A stretch of DNA of 64,000 nucleotides from Saccharopolyspora hordei (GCF_013410345.1 NZ_JACCFJ010000001.1:5221001-5285000); one strand, 5' to 3'. Positions 25,854 to 42,636 are shown, counted from the first letter of the stretch. Notes: a model not told the origin generated them from the letters alone. Translations and numbers: made by a program.

Positions 25854-26402
25854 TCACCGCAGGGTGAGCGCCTCGTGGGTGAACAGGCGCGGCTCGACGG
25901 CCTTGCCCTCGGCGAAGTTGGCCTCCACCTCGGCGATCTCCGCGGAGTTCGGGACCGCGCTGGTGCACTCCGGGCCGGCGCTGGCGCCCGACATCAGGTC
26001 CTCGCACACGCCGGTGCGGTCGTCCGGCAGGCCCAGGATGTGCCCGAGCTCGTGCGCCGCGATGCGGATCTCGTCGTAGCCCTCCTGGACCGCCTGGCGG
26101 CCCATCCAGATCTTGCCCTGGCCCAGACCGGTCAGCTGGGTGCGCGGCCAGCCGTCGTCGGCGACCACCACGACGTCGGCGCTGCCGCCCGTGGCCGGCT
26201 CGAACTTCACGTTCTGCACGTGCTCGTTCCACACCTGCGCACCGGCGTCGACCGCCTGCTGGAACTCCTCCGACTGGGACGCGTCGTAGGTGATGACGCG
26301 CACGTCCTCCGGGGCGGCCGAGCCCGCCACCGGCAGGCCCAGCGCCACCAGGAACGCGATGAGCAGGCCGACGACGGGCCGCAACGTCCTGGGCACAACC
26401 AT
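25854..26402 (-). CDS. Snapalysin-family secreted zinc metalloprotease (M7)
   Basis: A 182-residue secreted protease. The N-terminus has a signal peptide (RTLRPVVGLLIAFLVALGLP, cleavage after GSAA). The catalytic motif HELGHILGLPDD fits HExxHxxGxxD of snapalysin, with the last Asp as the third zinc ligand. Two Cys (in GVCEDLMSG and GPECTSA) flank the segment with the Met-turn (LMSG). ATG 26402 is chosen because GGGAGG lies nine bases upstream; TTG 26411 and GTG 26408 overlap the ribosome binding site. It is divergent from the PIG-L deacetylase gene. Confidence 0.9.
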   Translation of the reverse strand: MVVPRTLRPVVGLLIAFLVALGLPVAGSAAPEDVRVITYDASQSEEFQQAVDAGAQVWNEHVQNVKFEPATGGSADVVVVADDGWPRTQLTGLGQGKIWMGRQAVQEGYDEIRIAAHELGHILGLPDDRTGVCEDLMSGASAGPECTSAVPNSAEIAEVEANFAEGKAVEPRLFTHEALTLR

Positions 26403-26588
26403 CTGCACCAACCTCCCTCAACGATCACGGTCCCCACGAACGTATTGCGGCCGATCACCGGTGACGCCGGGGTGGCGTAGACCCGCCACCGCGACGGACC
26501 TCCCGGTTGGTGCTCGGGGAGCTGTGGCGGGAGGTGTGCGCGGGCGGACTGCGCGACACTCGAACGACCCGAGTCCGGGAGGTGAGGG

Positions 26589-27323
26589 ATGGCCGAGGAG
26601 CTCGAGCCGCTGCCGACGGACTGGCAGCGGGCGCTGGCGGTCGCCGCGCACCCCGACGACCTGGAGCACGCCTGCGCCGGCGCGGTCGCCGCGTGGACGG
26701 CGTCCGGCCGCGACGTGGCCTACCTGCTGGTGACCCGCGGCGAGGCGGGCATCGACAGCCTACCGCCGGCGGAGGCCGCGCCGCTGCGCGAGCTCGAGGA
26801 GCACGCGAGCGCCGCCAAGCTGGGCGTGCACTCGGTGGAGTTCCTGGACCACCGCGACGGGGTGGTCGAGCACGGTCTGGCGCTGCGGCGCGACCTGTGC
26901 CGCGCGGTCCGCGAGCACCGGCCGGGCCTGGTGGTCACGGTCAACCACCACGACACCTGGGGACCGGGCAGCTGGAACAGCGCCGACCACCGCGCGGTCG
27001 GCCGGGCCGCGCTGGACGCGGTCGCCGACGCCGGCAACCGGTGGGTCTTCCCCGAGCTGCTCGAACAGGGCTACGAACCGTGGCAGGGGGTGCGCTGGGT
27101 CGCCGTGGCCTCCGCACCGCACCCGACGCACGCCGTGGACGTCACCGAGACCCTGGAGCAGGCGGTCGCGTCGCTGGCCGCGCACGAGAGCTACCTCCGG
27201 GCGCTGAGCGGGGAACCGGTCGAGGAGCACGCCCGCCGGGTCGTGGAGGGCGTCGCCCGGCAGCACGCCCACCGCTTCGGCGGCCGACCGTGCGCGACCT
27301 TCGAACTGTTCGGCGCGGGGTGA
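26589..27323 (+). CDS. PIG-L/LmbE-family deacetylase
   Basis: A 244-residue zinc-dependent N-acetylglucosaminyl deacetylase-like protein. The metal site is AHPDDLEHACAG (His, Asp and the distal His in the NHHDTWGPGSWNSADHRAVG segment). Actinomycete relatives act in mycothiol biosynthesis (MshB, Mca) or in secondary metabolism, but this one lacks enough family-specific sequence to choose. The ATG is preceded by GGGAGG. It ends 3 bp before the convergent heme O synthase gene. Confidence 0.85.
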   Translation: MAEELEPLPTDWQRALAVAAHPDDLEHACAGAVAAWTASGRDVAYLLVTRGEAGIDSLPPAEAAPLRELEEHASAAKLGVHSVEFLDHRDGVVEHGLALRRDLCRAVREHRPGLVVTVNHHDTWGPGSWNSADHRAVGRAALDAVADAGNRWVFPELLEQGYEPWQGVRWVAVASAPHPTHAVDVTETLEQAVASLAAHESYLRALSGEPVEEHARRVVEGVARQHAHRFGGRPCATFELFGAG

Positions 27324-27326
27324 CGG

Positions 27327-28262
27327 TCAGCCGATGACCGGCAGGCCGACCGCGGCGTCCACCGCGATGGCCACGAAGACCAGCGCCAGGTACGAGTTCG
27401 ACAGGTGGAACAGCTCCATCGGCTTGAACACCCGGCCGTTGCGGACCGCCGAGTGCAGGCGCTGCGCGACGATGAGGAACGCCGCCCCGGCCAGCACGGC
27501 CAGCGCCACGTAGACCCAGCTGGTCACCGGCACCAGCAGCAGCGTGCAGGCCACCGTGGCCCAGCTGTAGACCAGGATCCGCGCCGACACCTGGCGGGGC
27601 GTGGCCACCACCGGCAGCATCGGCACCCCGGCGCGCGCGTAGTCGTCCTTGTACTTCATCGCCAGCGACCAGAAGTGCGGCGGCGTCCACAGGAACACCA
27701 CGCCGAACATCACCAGCGCCGGCCACTCCACGGTGCCGGTGACCGCGGCCCAGCCGACCACCACCGGCATGCAGCCCGCAGCGCCGCCCCACACGATGTT
27801 CTGCGAGGTCCGGCGCTTGAGCACCAGGGTGTAGACGAAGACGTAGAACAGGATCGCGCTGGTGGCCAGCACCGCGGCCAGCAGGTTCGCGCCCAGCCAG
27901 AGCACGAGGAACGAGGCCACGCCGAGCACGATGCCGAAGACGAGCGCGTTGCGGCGCGGCACCTCGTAGCGCACCAGCGGCCGCTTCTTGGTCCGGTGCA
28001 TCACCGCGTCGATGTCGGAGTCCGCGACGCAGTTGAGGGCGTTGGCGCTGCCGGCCGACATGGTGCCGCCGACCAGCGTCACGATGACCAGCCACGGCGA
28101 GGGGATGCCGCGCGCGGCGAGGAACATCGCCGGGATCGTGGTGACCAGCAGCAGCTCGATGACCCGCGGCTTGGTCAGCGCGAAGTACGCGGCGACGACG
28201 CTGCGGCGACGGCCGGCGGTCTGCCCGGTCTCGGCGGGGGCGGATTCGTGGGTCGCTGTCAT
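27327..28262 (-). CDS. ctaB: Heme O synthase (protoheme IX farnesyltransferase)
   Basis: A 311-residue membrane prenyltransferase that adds a farnesyl group to protoheme for cytochrome oxidase. The two Asp-rich motifs are seen: [20 protein letters not shown] and the cytoplasmic loop [34 protein letters not shown] is the first conserved block and [14 protein letters not shown] the second. About nine membrane segments are present. The ATG at 28262 overlaps the upstream DUF3817 stop by four bases, so the two are coupled. The length fits the family (290-310). Confidence 0.96.
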   Translation of the reverse strand: MTATHESAPAETGQTAGRRRSVVAAYFALTKPRVIELLLVTTIPAMFLAARGIPSPWLVIVTLVGGTMSAGSANALNCVADSDIDAVMHRTKKRPLVRYEVPRRNALVFGIVLGVASFLVLWLGANLLAAVLATSAILFYVFVYTLVLKRRTSQNIVWGGAAGCMPVVVGWAAVTGTVEWPALVMFGVVFLWTPPHFWSLAMKYKDDYARAGVPMLPVVATPRQVSARILVYSWATVACTLLLVPVTSWVYVALAVLAGAAFLIVAQRLHSAVRNGRVFKPMELFHLSNSYLALVFVAIAVDAAVGLPVIG

Positions 28263-28654
28263 GAGGCGGGTGTTTCCTCCGCGGTCCGGGGGCGCGGCTC
28301 GGTCAGCGGCTTGCCCGCCAACCGGAGTTCGTGCCAGCGCGTCACCTTCCGCTCGGCGAAGAACGCGCCGAACGGGATGGTGCCGGCCAGCAGCACCAGG
28401 AGCATGCGCCCCAGCGGAACGCGCAACTGGGTCGTGGCGACGACGGCGACGAGCAGGTAGACCATGTACAGCCAGCCGTGCGCGACACCGATCCGGAACG
28501 TCCACGCGGTCCCGAGCTGCTGCGTCGAGCTGCCTTCCTCCCACAGCCCGGCGAGGTACCCGTACTTGAGCACCATGGCGGCGCACAGCAGGATCAACAG
28601 CACCGCAGTGACGTACGCCATGATCCGGTAGAAGATCAGCACACCAGGCTTCAC
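28259..28654 (-). CDS. DUF3817 membrane protein
   Basis: A 131-residue membrane protein with three or four hydrophobic segments. [20 protein letters not shown] and [22 protein letters not shown] are typical of DUF3817. The C-terminus is polar ([16 protein letters not shown]). It overlaps the downstream ctaB start by four bases, so it may serve in the same oxidase or heme-related membrane process; that is inference. Confidence 0.85.
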   Translation of the reverse strand: MKPGVLIFYRIMAYVTAVLLILLCAAMVLKYGYLAGLWEEGSSTQQLGTAWTFRIGVAHGWLYMVYLLVAVVATTQLRVPLGRMLLVLLAGTIPFGAFFAERKVTRWHELRLAGKPLTEPRPRTAEETPAS

Positions 28655-28793
28655 GCCAATCCCTCAATCCCGCCTCGTGCCTCGAAACACCGGTGTCAAC
28701 CAGACCGTACGCCACGCACGACCAGCGTCTGCGGCGGACCTCGGCCAGAAGTGACCCCACCCACCCGGGCCGGCCGGAGCGCCCCGGCGGGCG

Positions 28794-29888
28794 TCAGACC
28801 ATCCGGTAGGCCTTGGCCACCAGTTCGAAGGAGTGCAGCTTGGTCTCCCGGTCCGGCACGTTGGCCGTGAGCATCAGCTCCTGGACACCGGTGCGCTCCC
28901 GCAGCTCGTCCAGGCCCGCGCGGACCGTCTCCGGGGAGCCGTAGACCGCGTCCGCCAGCCAGCTGTCCACGAAGCTCTGCTCGAGCTCGTCGTAGGCGTA
29001 CTCGCGCGCCTCCTCGCGGGTGGGCTGCTTGCCGGGCATGCCCTTGCGCAGGCGCAGCATGCTCAGCGCGATCGGGCGGACGATGTCGAGCGCTTCCTCG
29101 TCGGTGTCCGCGGCCACCGTCTGCACCCCGATCAGCGCGTACGGCTCGTCCAGCACCGCGGAGGGCTGGAAGGACCGCCGGTACAGCTCCAGGGCGGGCA
29201 GCGTGTTCTGCGCGCTGAAGTGGTGCGCGAAGGCGAACGGCAGGCCGAGCGCCCCGGCCAGCTGCGCGCTGAAGCCGCTCGACCCGAGCAGCCAGATCGG
29301 CGGCACCGGCCCGTTCGGCACGGACTGGATCGCCGCGTACGGGTGGTCGATCGGGAAGTCGTCGCCGAGGAAGGCCATCAGCTCGCCGAGCTGCTGCGGG
29401 AAGTCGTCGGCCGACAGCGGACCGCTGGTGCGGCGCAGGGCGCGCGCGGTCGCCTGGTCGGTGCCCGGGGCGCGGCCGATGCCGAGGTCGATGCGCCCGG
29501 GGTGCAGCGCCTGCAGGGTGCCGAACTGCTCGGCGACGACCAGCGGCGCGTGGTTGGGCAGCATCACGCCGCCGGAGCCGAGTCGCAGCGTGCTGGTGTG
29601 CGCGGCCAGGTGCGCGATCACGACCGCGGGCGAGGAGCTGGCGATGCCGGGCATGCCGTGGTGCTCGGCGACCCACATCCGCTGGTAGCCCCACGCCTCG
29701 ACGCTGCGGGCCAGGTCGGTGGTGGTGCGCAGCGCGTCGGAGGCGCTCTGGTGGGTCCCGACGGTGGACAGGTCGAGGACCGACAGCGGTACCGGCGAGT
29801 CACCGCGCGCGACGCCCTTGATCTGGTCGGCCTGGGAAGCGGTCGCGTCACCGGCCTCGGCGCGCTCCGGGGTCGCATTGGTGTCCAT
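28794..29888 (-). CDS. LLM-class (luciferase-like) flavin-dependent oxidoreductase
   Basis: A 364-residue TIM-barrel monooxygenase. [17 protein letters not shown] opens the barrel, with [20 protein letters not shown] and [20 protein letters not shown] as the flavin-binding and MsnO8-type blocks, and [14 protein letters not shown] after. The substrate is unknown. It begins with an ATG and a 35-residue non-conserved tail, so translation may begin at a later start. It lies just upstream of the siderophore locus end (66 bp) but on its own transcript; no iron box is seen. Confidence 0.85.
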   Translation of the reverse strand: MDTNATPERAEAGDATASQADQIKGVARGDSPVPLSVLDLSTVGTHQSASDALRTTTDLARSVEAWGYQRMWVAEHHGMPGIASSSPAVVIAHLAAHTSTLRLGSGGVMLPNHAPLVVAEQFGTLQALHPGRIDLGIGRAPGTDQATARALRRTSGPLSADDFPQQLGELMAFLGDDFPIDHPYAAIQSVPNGPVPPIWLLGSSGFSAQLAGALGLPFAFAHHFSAQNTLPALELYRRSFQPSAVLDEPYALIGVQTVAADTDEEALDIVRPIALSMLRLRKGMPGKQPTREEAREYAYDELEQSFVDSWLADAVYGSPETVRAGLDELRERTGVQELMLTANVPDRETKLHSFELVAKAYRMV

Positions 29889-29954
29889 CGATCAGCACAA
29901 CCACCCGGGCCCCAGCGTTGTTCCTGCCTGTGCCGGTGACCACAGGCGCCGGGC

Positions 29955-31268
29955 TCAGGCGAAGCTGACCTCCCGGGCCGGCTGCGCGGGCCGGGCCCGG
30001 CGGCGGGTGAGGATCGAGTCGCGGATCTCGCCGGCGCGGACCGCGCCGTTGGACAGCAGCGACGAGGTCAGGCCGTGGGTGTGCTCGGTGCCGCCCTGCA
30101 GGTAGATGCCGCCCGGGAGGTCGGTGCGGGTGCGCACGCGGTAGTCCCGCTCCACCCGCAGCCGGCCCTCCTCGTCGCGCTCGCAGTCCTGCGCGGTCTC
30201 GCCGAGCAGCCGCTCCGGGTCGCGGGGCCGGCACCCGGTCGCGTACACCAGCAGGTCGGCGTCCAGCTCGGTGCGCTCCCCGGTCGGCAGGAACTCGACG
30301 GTCACCGCCACCCCGCCGTCGCGGTGCGCGACCTCGCGCACCCGGGAGGCGTTGAGGATCCGCAGCCGCTCCTCACCCCGCACCTTCTCCTGGTAGGAGA
30401 TGGCGTAGAGCTGCTCGATGAGGTCCAGGTCGACCACCGAGTAGTTGGTGTTGCGGTGGTAGTCCAGCAGCTGCCGGCGGACCTCGGGCGAGGCGGCGTG
30501 GAAGTCGTCCACGGCCTGCGGGTCGAAGACGCGGTTGGCGAACGGGCTGTCGTCGGCCGGGCTGTAGCCGTACCGGCTGAACACCGCGCACACCTCGGCC
30601 GCCGGGAACGTCCGGTGCAGGTACTCGGTGACCTCGGCGGCGCTCTGCCCGGCGCCGACCACCACGCAGCGGCGCGGCGGCTCGGTCAGCTCGTCCACGC
30701 GGTGCAGCAGGTCGAGGTTGTGCCACACCCGCTCGCCGAGCTCGGCGCCCGGGGGCAGGCTCGCTTCCAGCCCGACGGCGAGCACGACGTTGCGCGCCCG
30801 GTGCACCTCCAGCTGCCCGCCGTGGCGGACCACGGCCTCGAAGTGGTCGCCGGAGCGGTGCAGCTCGACGACCTCCGCGCCGTAGCGCACCACGTCGGAG
30901 ACGCGCTCGGCGGCCCACTCCAGGTAGTCGTGGTACTCGACGCGGGTCGGGAACATCGTCTTGTGGTTGATGAAGTCGACCAGCCGGTGCTTGGCGTGCA
31001 GGTAGCTCAGGAACGAGAAGTCGCTGGCGGGGTTGCGCAGGGTGACCAGGTCCTTGAGGAAGGACACCTGCATGGTGGTGCCCTCGATGAGCATGCCCCG
31101 GTGCCAGCTGAACGCCGGTTCGCGTTCGAAGAACACCGCGGAGAGGCGGTCTGCCGCCGGCGCGGTGCGGTTGTGCTCCTCCACCGCGATCGCCAGCGCC
31201 AGGTTGGACGGCCCGAAACCGATCCCCAGGACGTCGTGGACTTCTTCCTCGCTCGGTACGGCAGTCAC
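29955..31268 (-). CDS. L-ornithine N5-monooxygenase (SidA/PvdA type)
   Basis: A 437-residue FAD/NADPH enzyme that hydroxylates the side-chain amine of ornithine, the first step of hydroxamate siderophore assembly. The FAD motif is GIGFGPSNLALAIAVEE near residue 12. The substrate-binding block is MQVSFLKDLVTLRNP. The NADPH motif is VVGAGQSAAEVTEYL, and the terminal ATGCRP is the usual ATG-Y/C motif. The GTG at 31268 has GAGGGG six bases upstream; longer frames upstream do not match the family. It follows the siderophore-interacting reductase by 91 bp on the same strand, the last gene of the siderophore locus. Confidence 0.93.
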   Translation of the reverse strand: MTAVPSEEEVHDVLGIGFGPSNLALAIAVEEHNRTAPAADRLSAVFFEREPAFSWHRGMLIEGTTMQVSFLKDLVTLRNPASDFSFLSYLHAKHRLVDFINHKTMFPTRVEYHDYLEWAAERVSDVVRYGAEVVELHRSGDHFEAVVRHGGQLEVHRARNVVLAVGLEASLPPGAELGERVWHNLDLLHRVDELTEPPRRCVVVGAGQSAAEVTEYLHRTFPAAEVCAVFSRYGYSPADDSPFANRVFDPQAVDDFHAASPEVRRQLLDYHRNTNYSVVDLDLIEQLYAISYQEKVRGEERLRILNASRVREVAHRDGGVAVTVEFLPTGERTELDADLLVYATGCRPRDPERLLGETAQDCERDEEGRLRVERDYRVRTRTDLPGGIYLQGGTEHTHGLTSSLLSNGAVRAGEIRDSILTRRRARPAQPAREVSFA

Positions 31269-31359
31269 GTTGTCCCCTCGCCTCGCAGGTGCCCGGTTCG
31301 CGGGCACGCGGCCGTGCCGGCGCGAGTGCTGCCTCGCGCCGGGCTGCGGTCCACGTCGT

Positions 31360-32187
31360 TCAGTCCCGGTCGTGGTTGTGCTTGTCGTGGTACTCGGTCT
31401 CGGCGAGCCCGTGCTTCCAGTAGCCGATGGCGAGCACGGAGCCGGCGTCCATGCCGCGATCGGTGCGCAGGTGGCGGCGGATCCCGTGGACGATGCTGGA
31501 CTCCCCGGCCACCCAGGCAGAGACGTCCACGTCGGCGGGCACGTCGAGCTGCTGGACGGCGTCGACGAGCTGCCGGGAGCGGCCGGCCGGGACGCCGTCG
31601 CGGTGCAGCCAGGTCCACTGCAGGTCCGGCGGGCACTCGACGTGCTGCTGGTCGGCCGGGTCACCGATCTCGACCAGGACCTGGCCGCGCGCGGTGGGCG
31701 GCAGCCCCTCGACGATGGCGGAGATCGCGGGCAGCGCGGTCTCGTCGCCGACCAGCAGGTAGTAGTCGGCGGCCCGGCAGGTCTTGCCGCCGGGCCCCAT
31801 CACGCCGAGGTGGTCACCGGGCCGCGCGTTGCGAGCCCAGTTGGAGGCCACCCCGTGCGCTCCGTGCATCACGAAGTCCACGTCGAGCTCACCGCGGGCC
31901 TCGTCGTAGCGGCGGACGGTGTAGGTGCGCATGGTCGGGCGCACGTGCGGTTCGGGCCAGCGGTAGCGGCCGGTCTCCTCGTCCAGCACCGGGAGCACCG
32001 GTCGCTCCTGGCCCTGCCGCGGCACGAACACCTTGATGTTCGGCCCGGTGTGCTGGTCCAGGAAGCCCTCGAGCTCCTCGCCGCCCAGGGTGATCCGCCG
32101 CATCGACGGGCTCAGCTCAGCGGTGCGCAGCACCTCGAGATCGCGCGCTGGGGGCCGGCTGTGCCGGAGTCGGTCCGCGGTACCCAT
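31360..32187 (-). CDS. Siderophore-interacting protein (FAD-containing ferric-siderophore reductase)
   Basis: A 275-residue reductase that releases iron from internalised siderophore. The FAD-binding domain has the RTYTVRRYD motif (R-x-Y-S/T-x-R) and HGVASNWARNARPGD. The NAD(P)H domain has YLLVGDETALPAISAI, and the SIP domain ends with VWVAGESS-like WVAGESSIVHGIRRHL and YWKHG. ATG 32187 gives the family start, 42 bp downstream of an iron box (32229-32247). It leads the sidA gene. Confidence 0.92.
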   Translation of the reverse strand: MGTADRLRHSRPPARDLEVLRTAELSPSMRRITLGGEELEGFLDQHTGPNIKVFVPRQGQERPVLPVLDEETGRYRWPEPHVRPTMRTYTVRRYDEARGELDVDFVMHGAHGVASNWARNARPGDHLGVMGPGGKTCRAADYYLLVGDETALPAISAIVEGLPPTARGQVLVEIGDPADQQHVECPPDLQWTWLHRDGVPAGRSRQLVDAVQQLDVPADVDVSAWVAGESSIVHGIRRHLRTDRGMDAGSVLAIGYWKHGLAETEYHDKHNHDRD

Positions 32188-32228
32188 CGACCCGTGCGTT
32201 CCTTCCTGTCCACCAACGATCATGCCAG

Positions 32229-32247
32229 TTAAGGCTAGCCTAACCAT
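32229..32247 (-). promoter_or_regulatory. Iron box (IdeR/DmdR-type operator) upstream of the reductase gene
   Basis: TTAAGGCTAGCCTAACCAT matches the palindromic 19-bp IdeR consensus (TTAGGTTAGGCTAACCTAA) with conserved half-sites. It lies 42 bp upstream of the siderophore-interacting protein start, so this operon should be repressed under iron-replete conditions. Confidence 0.8.
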
Positions 32248-32278
32248 AGATCCACCGGCTTGTCTTCCCCGCGGTGGC

Positions 32279-33694
32279 TCAGATCTCTCGGCGCCGCCCG
32301 CCCGTGATCCGCGTCCGCGGCGCCGCCGCGGCGGGTTCGCGCACCGGCGCCTGCTCGGCGAGGCGCAGCGCCAGCGCGGCCCCGACCAGCGCGAGGCCGG
32401 CCGACACCGCCATCGCCAGGTGGTAGCCGTCGAGGCCGGGCGCACCGGCCAGCACGCAGGCCGTCAGCGCCACGCCGAGCGCGGACCCCACCTGCCGCTG
32501 CACGGTGAACAGCGTCGAGGCCCCGCCGGTGGCGGAGGCGCTGATCGTGGTGAAGGCGACGACCTGCAGCTCGGCGGACGCCGCGCCCACGAAGAACCCG
32601 GTGAGCAGCTGGACGAACGCGGCGAACCACAGCTCACCCGCGCTGATCGCGTTGAGCAGCAGGAACGAGCACGCCGCACCGAGCATGGCGGTCGCGATCA
32701 CCCGGCGCGCGCCGAACCGGCGGTGCGCCCAGCCGACCAGCTGGGAGGCGATCATCAGCCCGATCGCCTTCGGCAGCGTCACCAGCCCGGTCTCCCAGGC
32801 CGAGGCGCCCAGTTCCCCCTGGAACATCAGCGTGAAGCCGTAGAGCGTGCCGAGGAACCCGGACACGCACAGGAACAGCACCAGGCTCGCCCGGCGGAAC
32901 GACGCGTCGCCGAACAGCCCCAGGTCCAGCATCGGCGCCCGCGCGCGCAGCTGGGTCCGCACCAGCAGCGCCAGGCAGACCAGCCCGGCGCCCCCGGCAG
33001 CCCAGGTGTGCGGCGAGCCCGGGCCGTGCCGCCCGACCGACTCCAGCGCGTACATCACCAGCCCGAGCCCGGGCGCGGCCAGCGCGAGGCCCACGGCGTC
33101 GAAGCGCTTCTGGCCGGCCTCGACGTGCTCGACCAGCAGCAGCGCGCCGAACACCAGCGCCAGCGCGCCGACCGGCAGGTTCACGTAGAAGCCCCACCGC
33201 CACGTGAGGTCCTCGACGAAGAACCCGCCCAGCACCGGACCGAGCGCGGGGGCCACCGCGGTCGGCACCAGCAGCACCCGGGACAACCGGATCCGCTGCT
33301 CCGGTGGGTAGGCGCGGAACAGCATGGTCAGCGCGACGGGGCTCATCACGCCGCCGCCCGCGCCCTGCAGCACCCGCGCGAGCACCAGCTGCGGCAGCTC
33401 CGCGGCCACCCCGCACAGCGCCGACGCCAGCACGAACACCCCGAAGGCGCTGAGGAACACCCGCTTGGTGCCGAACCGGTCGCCGAGCCAGCCGGACACC
33501 GGGATGCACACCGCGAGGCTGACCAGGTACCCGACGTTGACGGCCGAGGTCGCGCTGGGCGGCACGCCGAACTCGGCGGCGATGGCGGGCAGCGCCACGT
33601 TGACGATGGTGGCGTCCATGCCGTTCATGAACATCGCCGCGACGTAGCAGACGCACACCGCGACCTGGGGACTCACCCGACGCAGCACCGTCAT
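32279..33694 (-). CDS. MFS drug/siderophore exporter (14-TM, EmrB/QacA type)
   Basis: A 471-residue integral membrane transporter with about 14 hydrophobic segments. MDATIVNVALPAIA is the family motif in TM1 and GWLGDRFGTKRVF is motif A. APALGPVLGG in TM5 is motif C, typical of proton-driven exporters. Its location after MbtH and the NRPS suggests it exports the siderophore. ATG 33694 shares one base with the MbtH stop (TGATG), so they are coupled. Confidence 0.9.
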   Translation of the reverse strand: MTVLRRVSPQVAVCVCYVAAMFMNGMDATIVNVALPAIAAEFGVPPSATSAVNVGYLVSLAVCIPVSGWLGDRFGTKRVFLSAFGVFVLASALCGVAAELPQLVLARVLQGAGGGVMSPVALTMLFRAYPPEQRIRLSRVLLVPTAVAPALGPVLGGFFVEDLTWRWGFYVNLPVGALALVFGALLLVEHVEAGQKRFDAVGLALAAPGLGLVMYALESVGRHGPGSPHTWAAGGAGLVCLALLVRTQLRARAPMLDLGLFGDASFRRASLVLFLCVSGFLGTLYGFTLMFQGELGASAWETGLVTLPKAIGLMIASQLVGWAHRRFGARRVIATAMLGAACSFLLLNAISAGELWFAAFVQLLTGFFVGAASAELQVVAFTTISASATGGASTLFTVQRQVGSALGVALTACVLAGAPGLDGYHLAMAVSAGLALVGAALALRLAEQAPVREPAAAAPRTRITGGRRREI

Positions 33695-33882
33695 CAGCGC
33701 GCGGGCCGCATGTCGGTCCAGTTCACCTCGATGTGGTCCACACAGGACTGGCGGTCGGCCGGGCCGTGCGCGACGGTCCACCCGGCAGGCACCTCGATCG
33801 CGCTCGGCCACAGCGAGTACTGGTCCTGGTCGTTGATCAGGGCGTAGTACTCGCCGGCCGGGTCCTCGAACGGGTTCGTCAT
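33694..33882 (-). CDS. mbtH: MbtH-like NRPS accessory protein
   Basis: A 62-residue protein that binds and activates NRPS adenylation domains. The signature NPFEDPAGEYYALINDQDQY, SLWPSAIEVPAGW and VDHIEVNWTDMRP are all present. It lies 34 bp downstream of the NRPS stop and is coupled to the exporter gene. Confidence 0.97.
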   Translation of the reverse strand: MTNPFEDPAGEYYALINDQDQYSLWPSAIEVPAGWTVAHGPADRQSCVDHIEVNWTDMRPAR

Positions 33883-33916
33883 CGTCGTGCTCCTCCAGTG
33901 CGGTGCGGTCCTGCGC

Positions 33917-40936
<7,020 letters not shown>

Positions 40937-40959
40937 CGCTCTCCCCACGATCAACAAGA

Positions 40960-40978
40960 TAGGTGAGGCTTACCTTAA
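40960..40978 (-). promoter_or_regulatory. Iron box upstream of the NRPS
   Basis: On the coding strand TTAAGGTAAGCCTCACCTA, 24 bp upstream of the NRPS ATG. It is a near-consensus IdeR/DmdR half-site pair and is placed to block transcription of the NRPS-mbtH-MFS unit when iron is plentiful. Confidence 0.85.
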
Positions 40979-41032
40979 TTGCTTGTCGATCGGGAGTACA
41001 GACGCCCGGCACCGACGACGGAGTGGGGCTAC

Positions 41033-42373
41033 TCACTCACGTGCGAAGACCATCAGCGCGGAGTTCTTGTTCGGCAACCCGACCTCGCCCGACCTGCGGA
41101 AACCGGCCTTGCCGAAGGCGCCCACCGACGCTCCGTTGTGGACGTTCGGCTCGGCCACCACCCGCAGGCAGGCGGGGTCGGCCTCCAGCAGACCACGCGC
41201 CACCGCCCGCAGCAACGCCGACCCGAGCCCGCGGCCGACCGCGTCCGGCTCGCCGAGGGCGATGTGCACCCCGAGGTCGTGCGGGTCGTGCGGGTAGCAG
41301 CGCGCGAGCTTGTCCCGCTGCACCCGGTACAGCTCGAGGTAGCCCAGGTCACGCCCGTCGCGCCCGACGACGCACGGCAGCGAGTGCTGCCCGCCGAGCT
41401 GACCGGCCAGCTCGGCGCGCCACTGCTCCCGCGGCCACGCCTGGTTCCAGTTGACCGCGACGTGCTCGGTGTTCATCCAGCGGTGCACCAGCGCGACGTC
41501 CGGGCCGCCGTCGTCGCCGACGACCCGCACCGGCCGCAGCGACCAGCCGTCCCCCAGCTCCGGGAGCGGCACCCCGGGCGCCTCGGCCGCACCCTCCCAC
41601 AGCGGGTTGGGCACCTCGAACGGCACCGGCCGCACCTCCACCTGGCCCGACCCGTCCCGGTAGCGCAGGTCGGAGCCGTTGAGCGCGGCGAGGTCGGTCA
41701 GCGTCGGGCTGGTCAACCAGTGCTCGACCAGCCACCCGGCCGTCGGGTGCGCCTCGGCGACCCCGCGCAACCGCTTCCGCAGCTCCGCGAGCAGGTCCTC
41801 CTCGTGCACGACGCCGCGCCGCCCCAGCAGCCCGATGACCGCCAGCGGCCCGCGGGTGAGCAGCTCGGTCGTCGCGGCGGCGCGGTCGCCCTCCCAGCCC
41901 AGCGCGGCGGGCAGCAGCCGTCCCTCGACGTTCGCGACCAGCCAGCGCTGCGCCTCCGCCGCGTCGGACACCGAGCGGGCGACCGCGACCAGGTCGTCCG
42001 TCAGCGGCAGCGGGTCGAGCCGGTGCCGCGGCAGCGCGTGCAGCACCCAGTCCACCAGCGAGCCGGCCTCCGCGGCGTTGATCGGCGCGTCGGGCAGCGC
42101 GCGGGCCCGCGCGTCCGCCGAGCAGGCCGCGGCCAGCAGCGCCGGGTCGGCGATCGCGGCGGGGTCACCGGCTTCGTCGAGCACGTGGATCGCGCCGAAG
42201 CCGTGCGCCCCGGTCGGCGAGCGGTACAGCACGTCGGTGCCCAGGCGCAGCGGCCCGACGGTCAGCCGCAGCGGCCCCTCGGAGACCGGGGTGTGCGTCT
42301 CGGCCAGCCACCGGCGCAGCAGCACCGACGCGCGCTGGTGCGACTGCCCGGCAAGGTCGACTCCACTCGTCAC
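41033..42373 (-). CDS. GNAT-family N-acetyltransferase of siderophore type (IucB/MbtK-like)
   Basis: A 446-residue protein. The last 190 residues form a GNAT domain of the IucB/AlcB/MbtK group (HRWMNTEHVAVNWNQAWP, then VHIALGEPDAVGRGLGSALL as the acetyl-CoA motif A and FGKAGFRRSGEVG after). The first 250 residues are an additional helical domain also seen in related fusions. Such enzymes acylate N-hydroxylated side chains, so with the SidA gene it can give N5-acetyl-N5-hydroxyornithine. GTG 42373 has GAGGAG upstream and an iron box lies at 42401-42419. It precedes the NRPS on the same strand by about 96 bp. Confidence 0.85.
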   Translation of the reverse strand: MTSGVDLAGQSHQRASVLLRRWLAETHTPVSEGPLRLTVGPLRLGTDVLYRSPTGAHGFGAIHVLDEAGDPAAIADPALLAAACSADARARALPDAPINAAEAGSLVDWVLHALPRHRLDPLPLTDDLVAVARSVSDAAEAQRWLVANVEGRLLPAALGWEGDRAAATTELLTRGPLAVIGLLGRRGVVHEEDLLAELRKRLRGVAEAHPTAGWLVEHWLTSPTLTDLAALNGSDLRYRDGSGQVEVRPVPFEVPNPLWEGAAEAPGVPLPELGDGWSLRPVRVVGDDGGPDVALVHRWMNTEHVAVNWNQAWPREQWRAELAGQLGGQHSLPCVVGRDGRDLGYLELYRVQRDKLARCYPHDPHDLGVHIALGEPDAVGRGLGSALLRAVARGLLEADPACLRVVAEPNVHNGASVGAFGKAGFRRSGEVGLPNKNSALMVFARE

Positions 42374-42400
42374 GCGAAAGCTCCTCGGAACGGGTACGTG

Positions 42401-42419
42401 AGCGCAGCCTAACCTAACC
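42401..42419 (-). promoter_or_regulatory. Iron box upstream of the acetyltransferase
   Basis: Coding-strand GGTTAGGTTAGGCTGCGCT, sharing the TTAGGTTAGGCT core of the IdeR consensus though the right half-site is weak. It lies about 28 bp upstream of the GTG. Confidence 0.7.
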
Positions 42420-42531
42420 GGCCCGTCACACGGCAGTGCCATCGAACACCCCACCCCTCATCTGCCCACTGTGGACGGACCCGGTGTGTCTCCGCAGGTC
42501 GCCAGCACCCGGCTGACCACCCAGCGCAATT

Positions 42532-42543
42532 ACCTGATCAGGT
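42532..42543. promoter_or_regulatory. Perfect 12-bp palindrome upstream of the DivIVA-like gene
   Basis: ACCTGATCAGGT, symmetric, 94 bp upstream of the start at 42637, in the 263-bp region between the siderophore locus and the coiled-coil gene. It may be an operator of a dimeric regulator (GntR or TetR type); the identity is unknown. Confidence 0.4.
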
Positions 42544-42636
42544 GATGATCGCGGTGTCTCACTGGGCGAACGCGAAGCAACGCCCCTACTCTCCGAGCTA
42601 TCGGATCACCCCCACCGCCCGGAGAGGAGTTCACCC

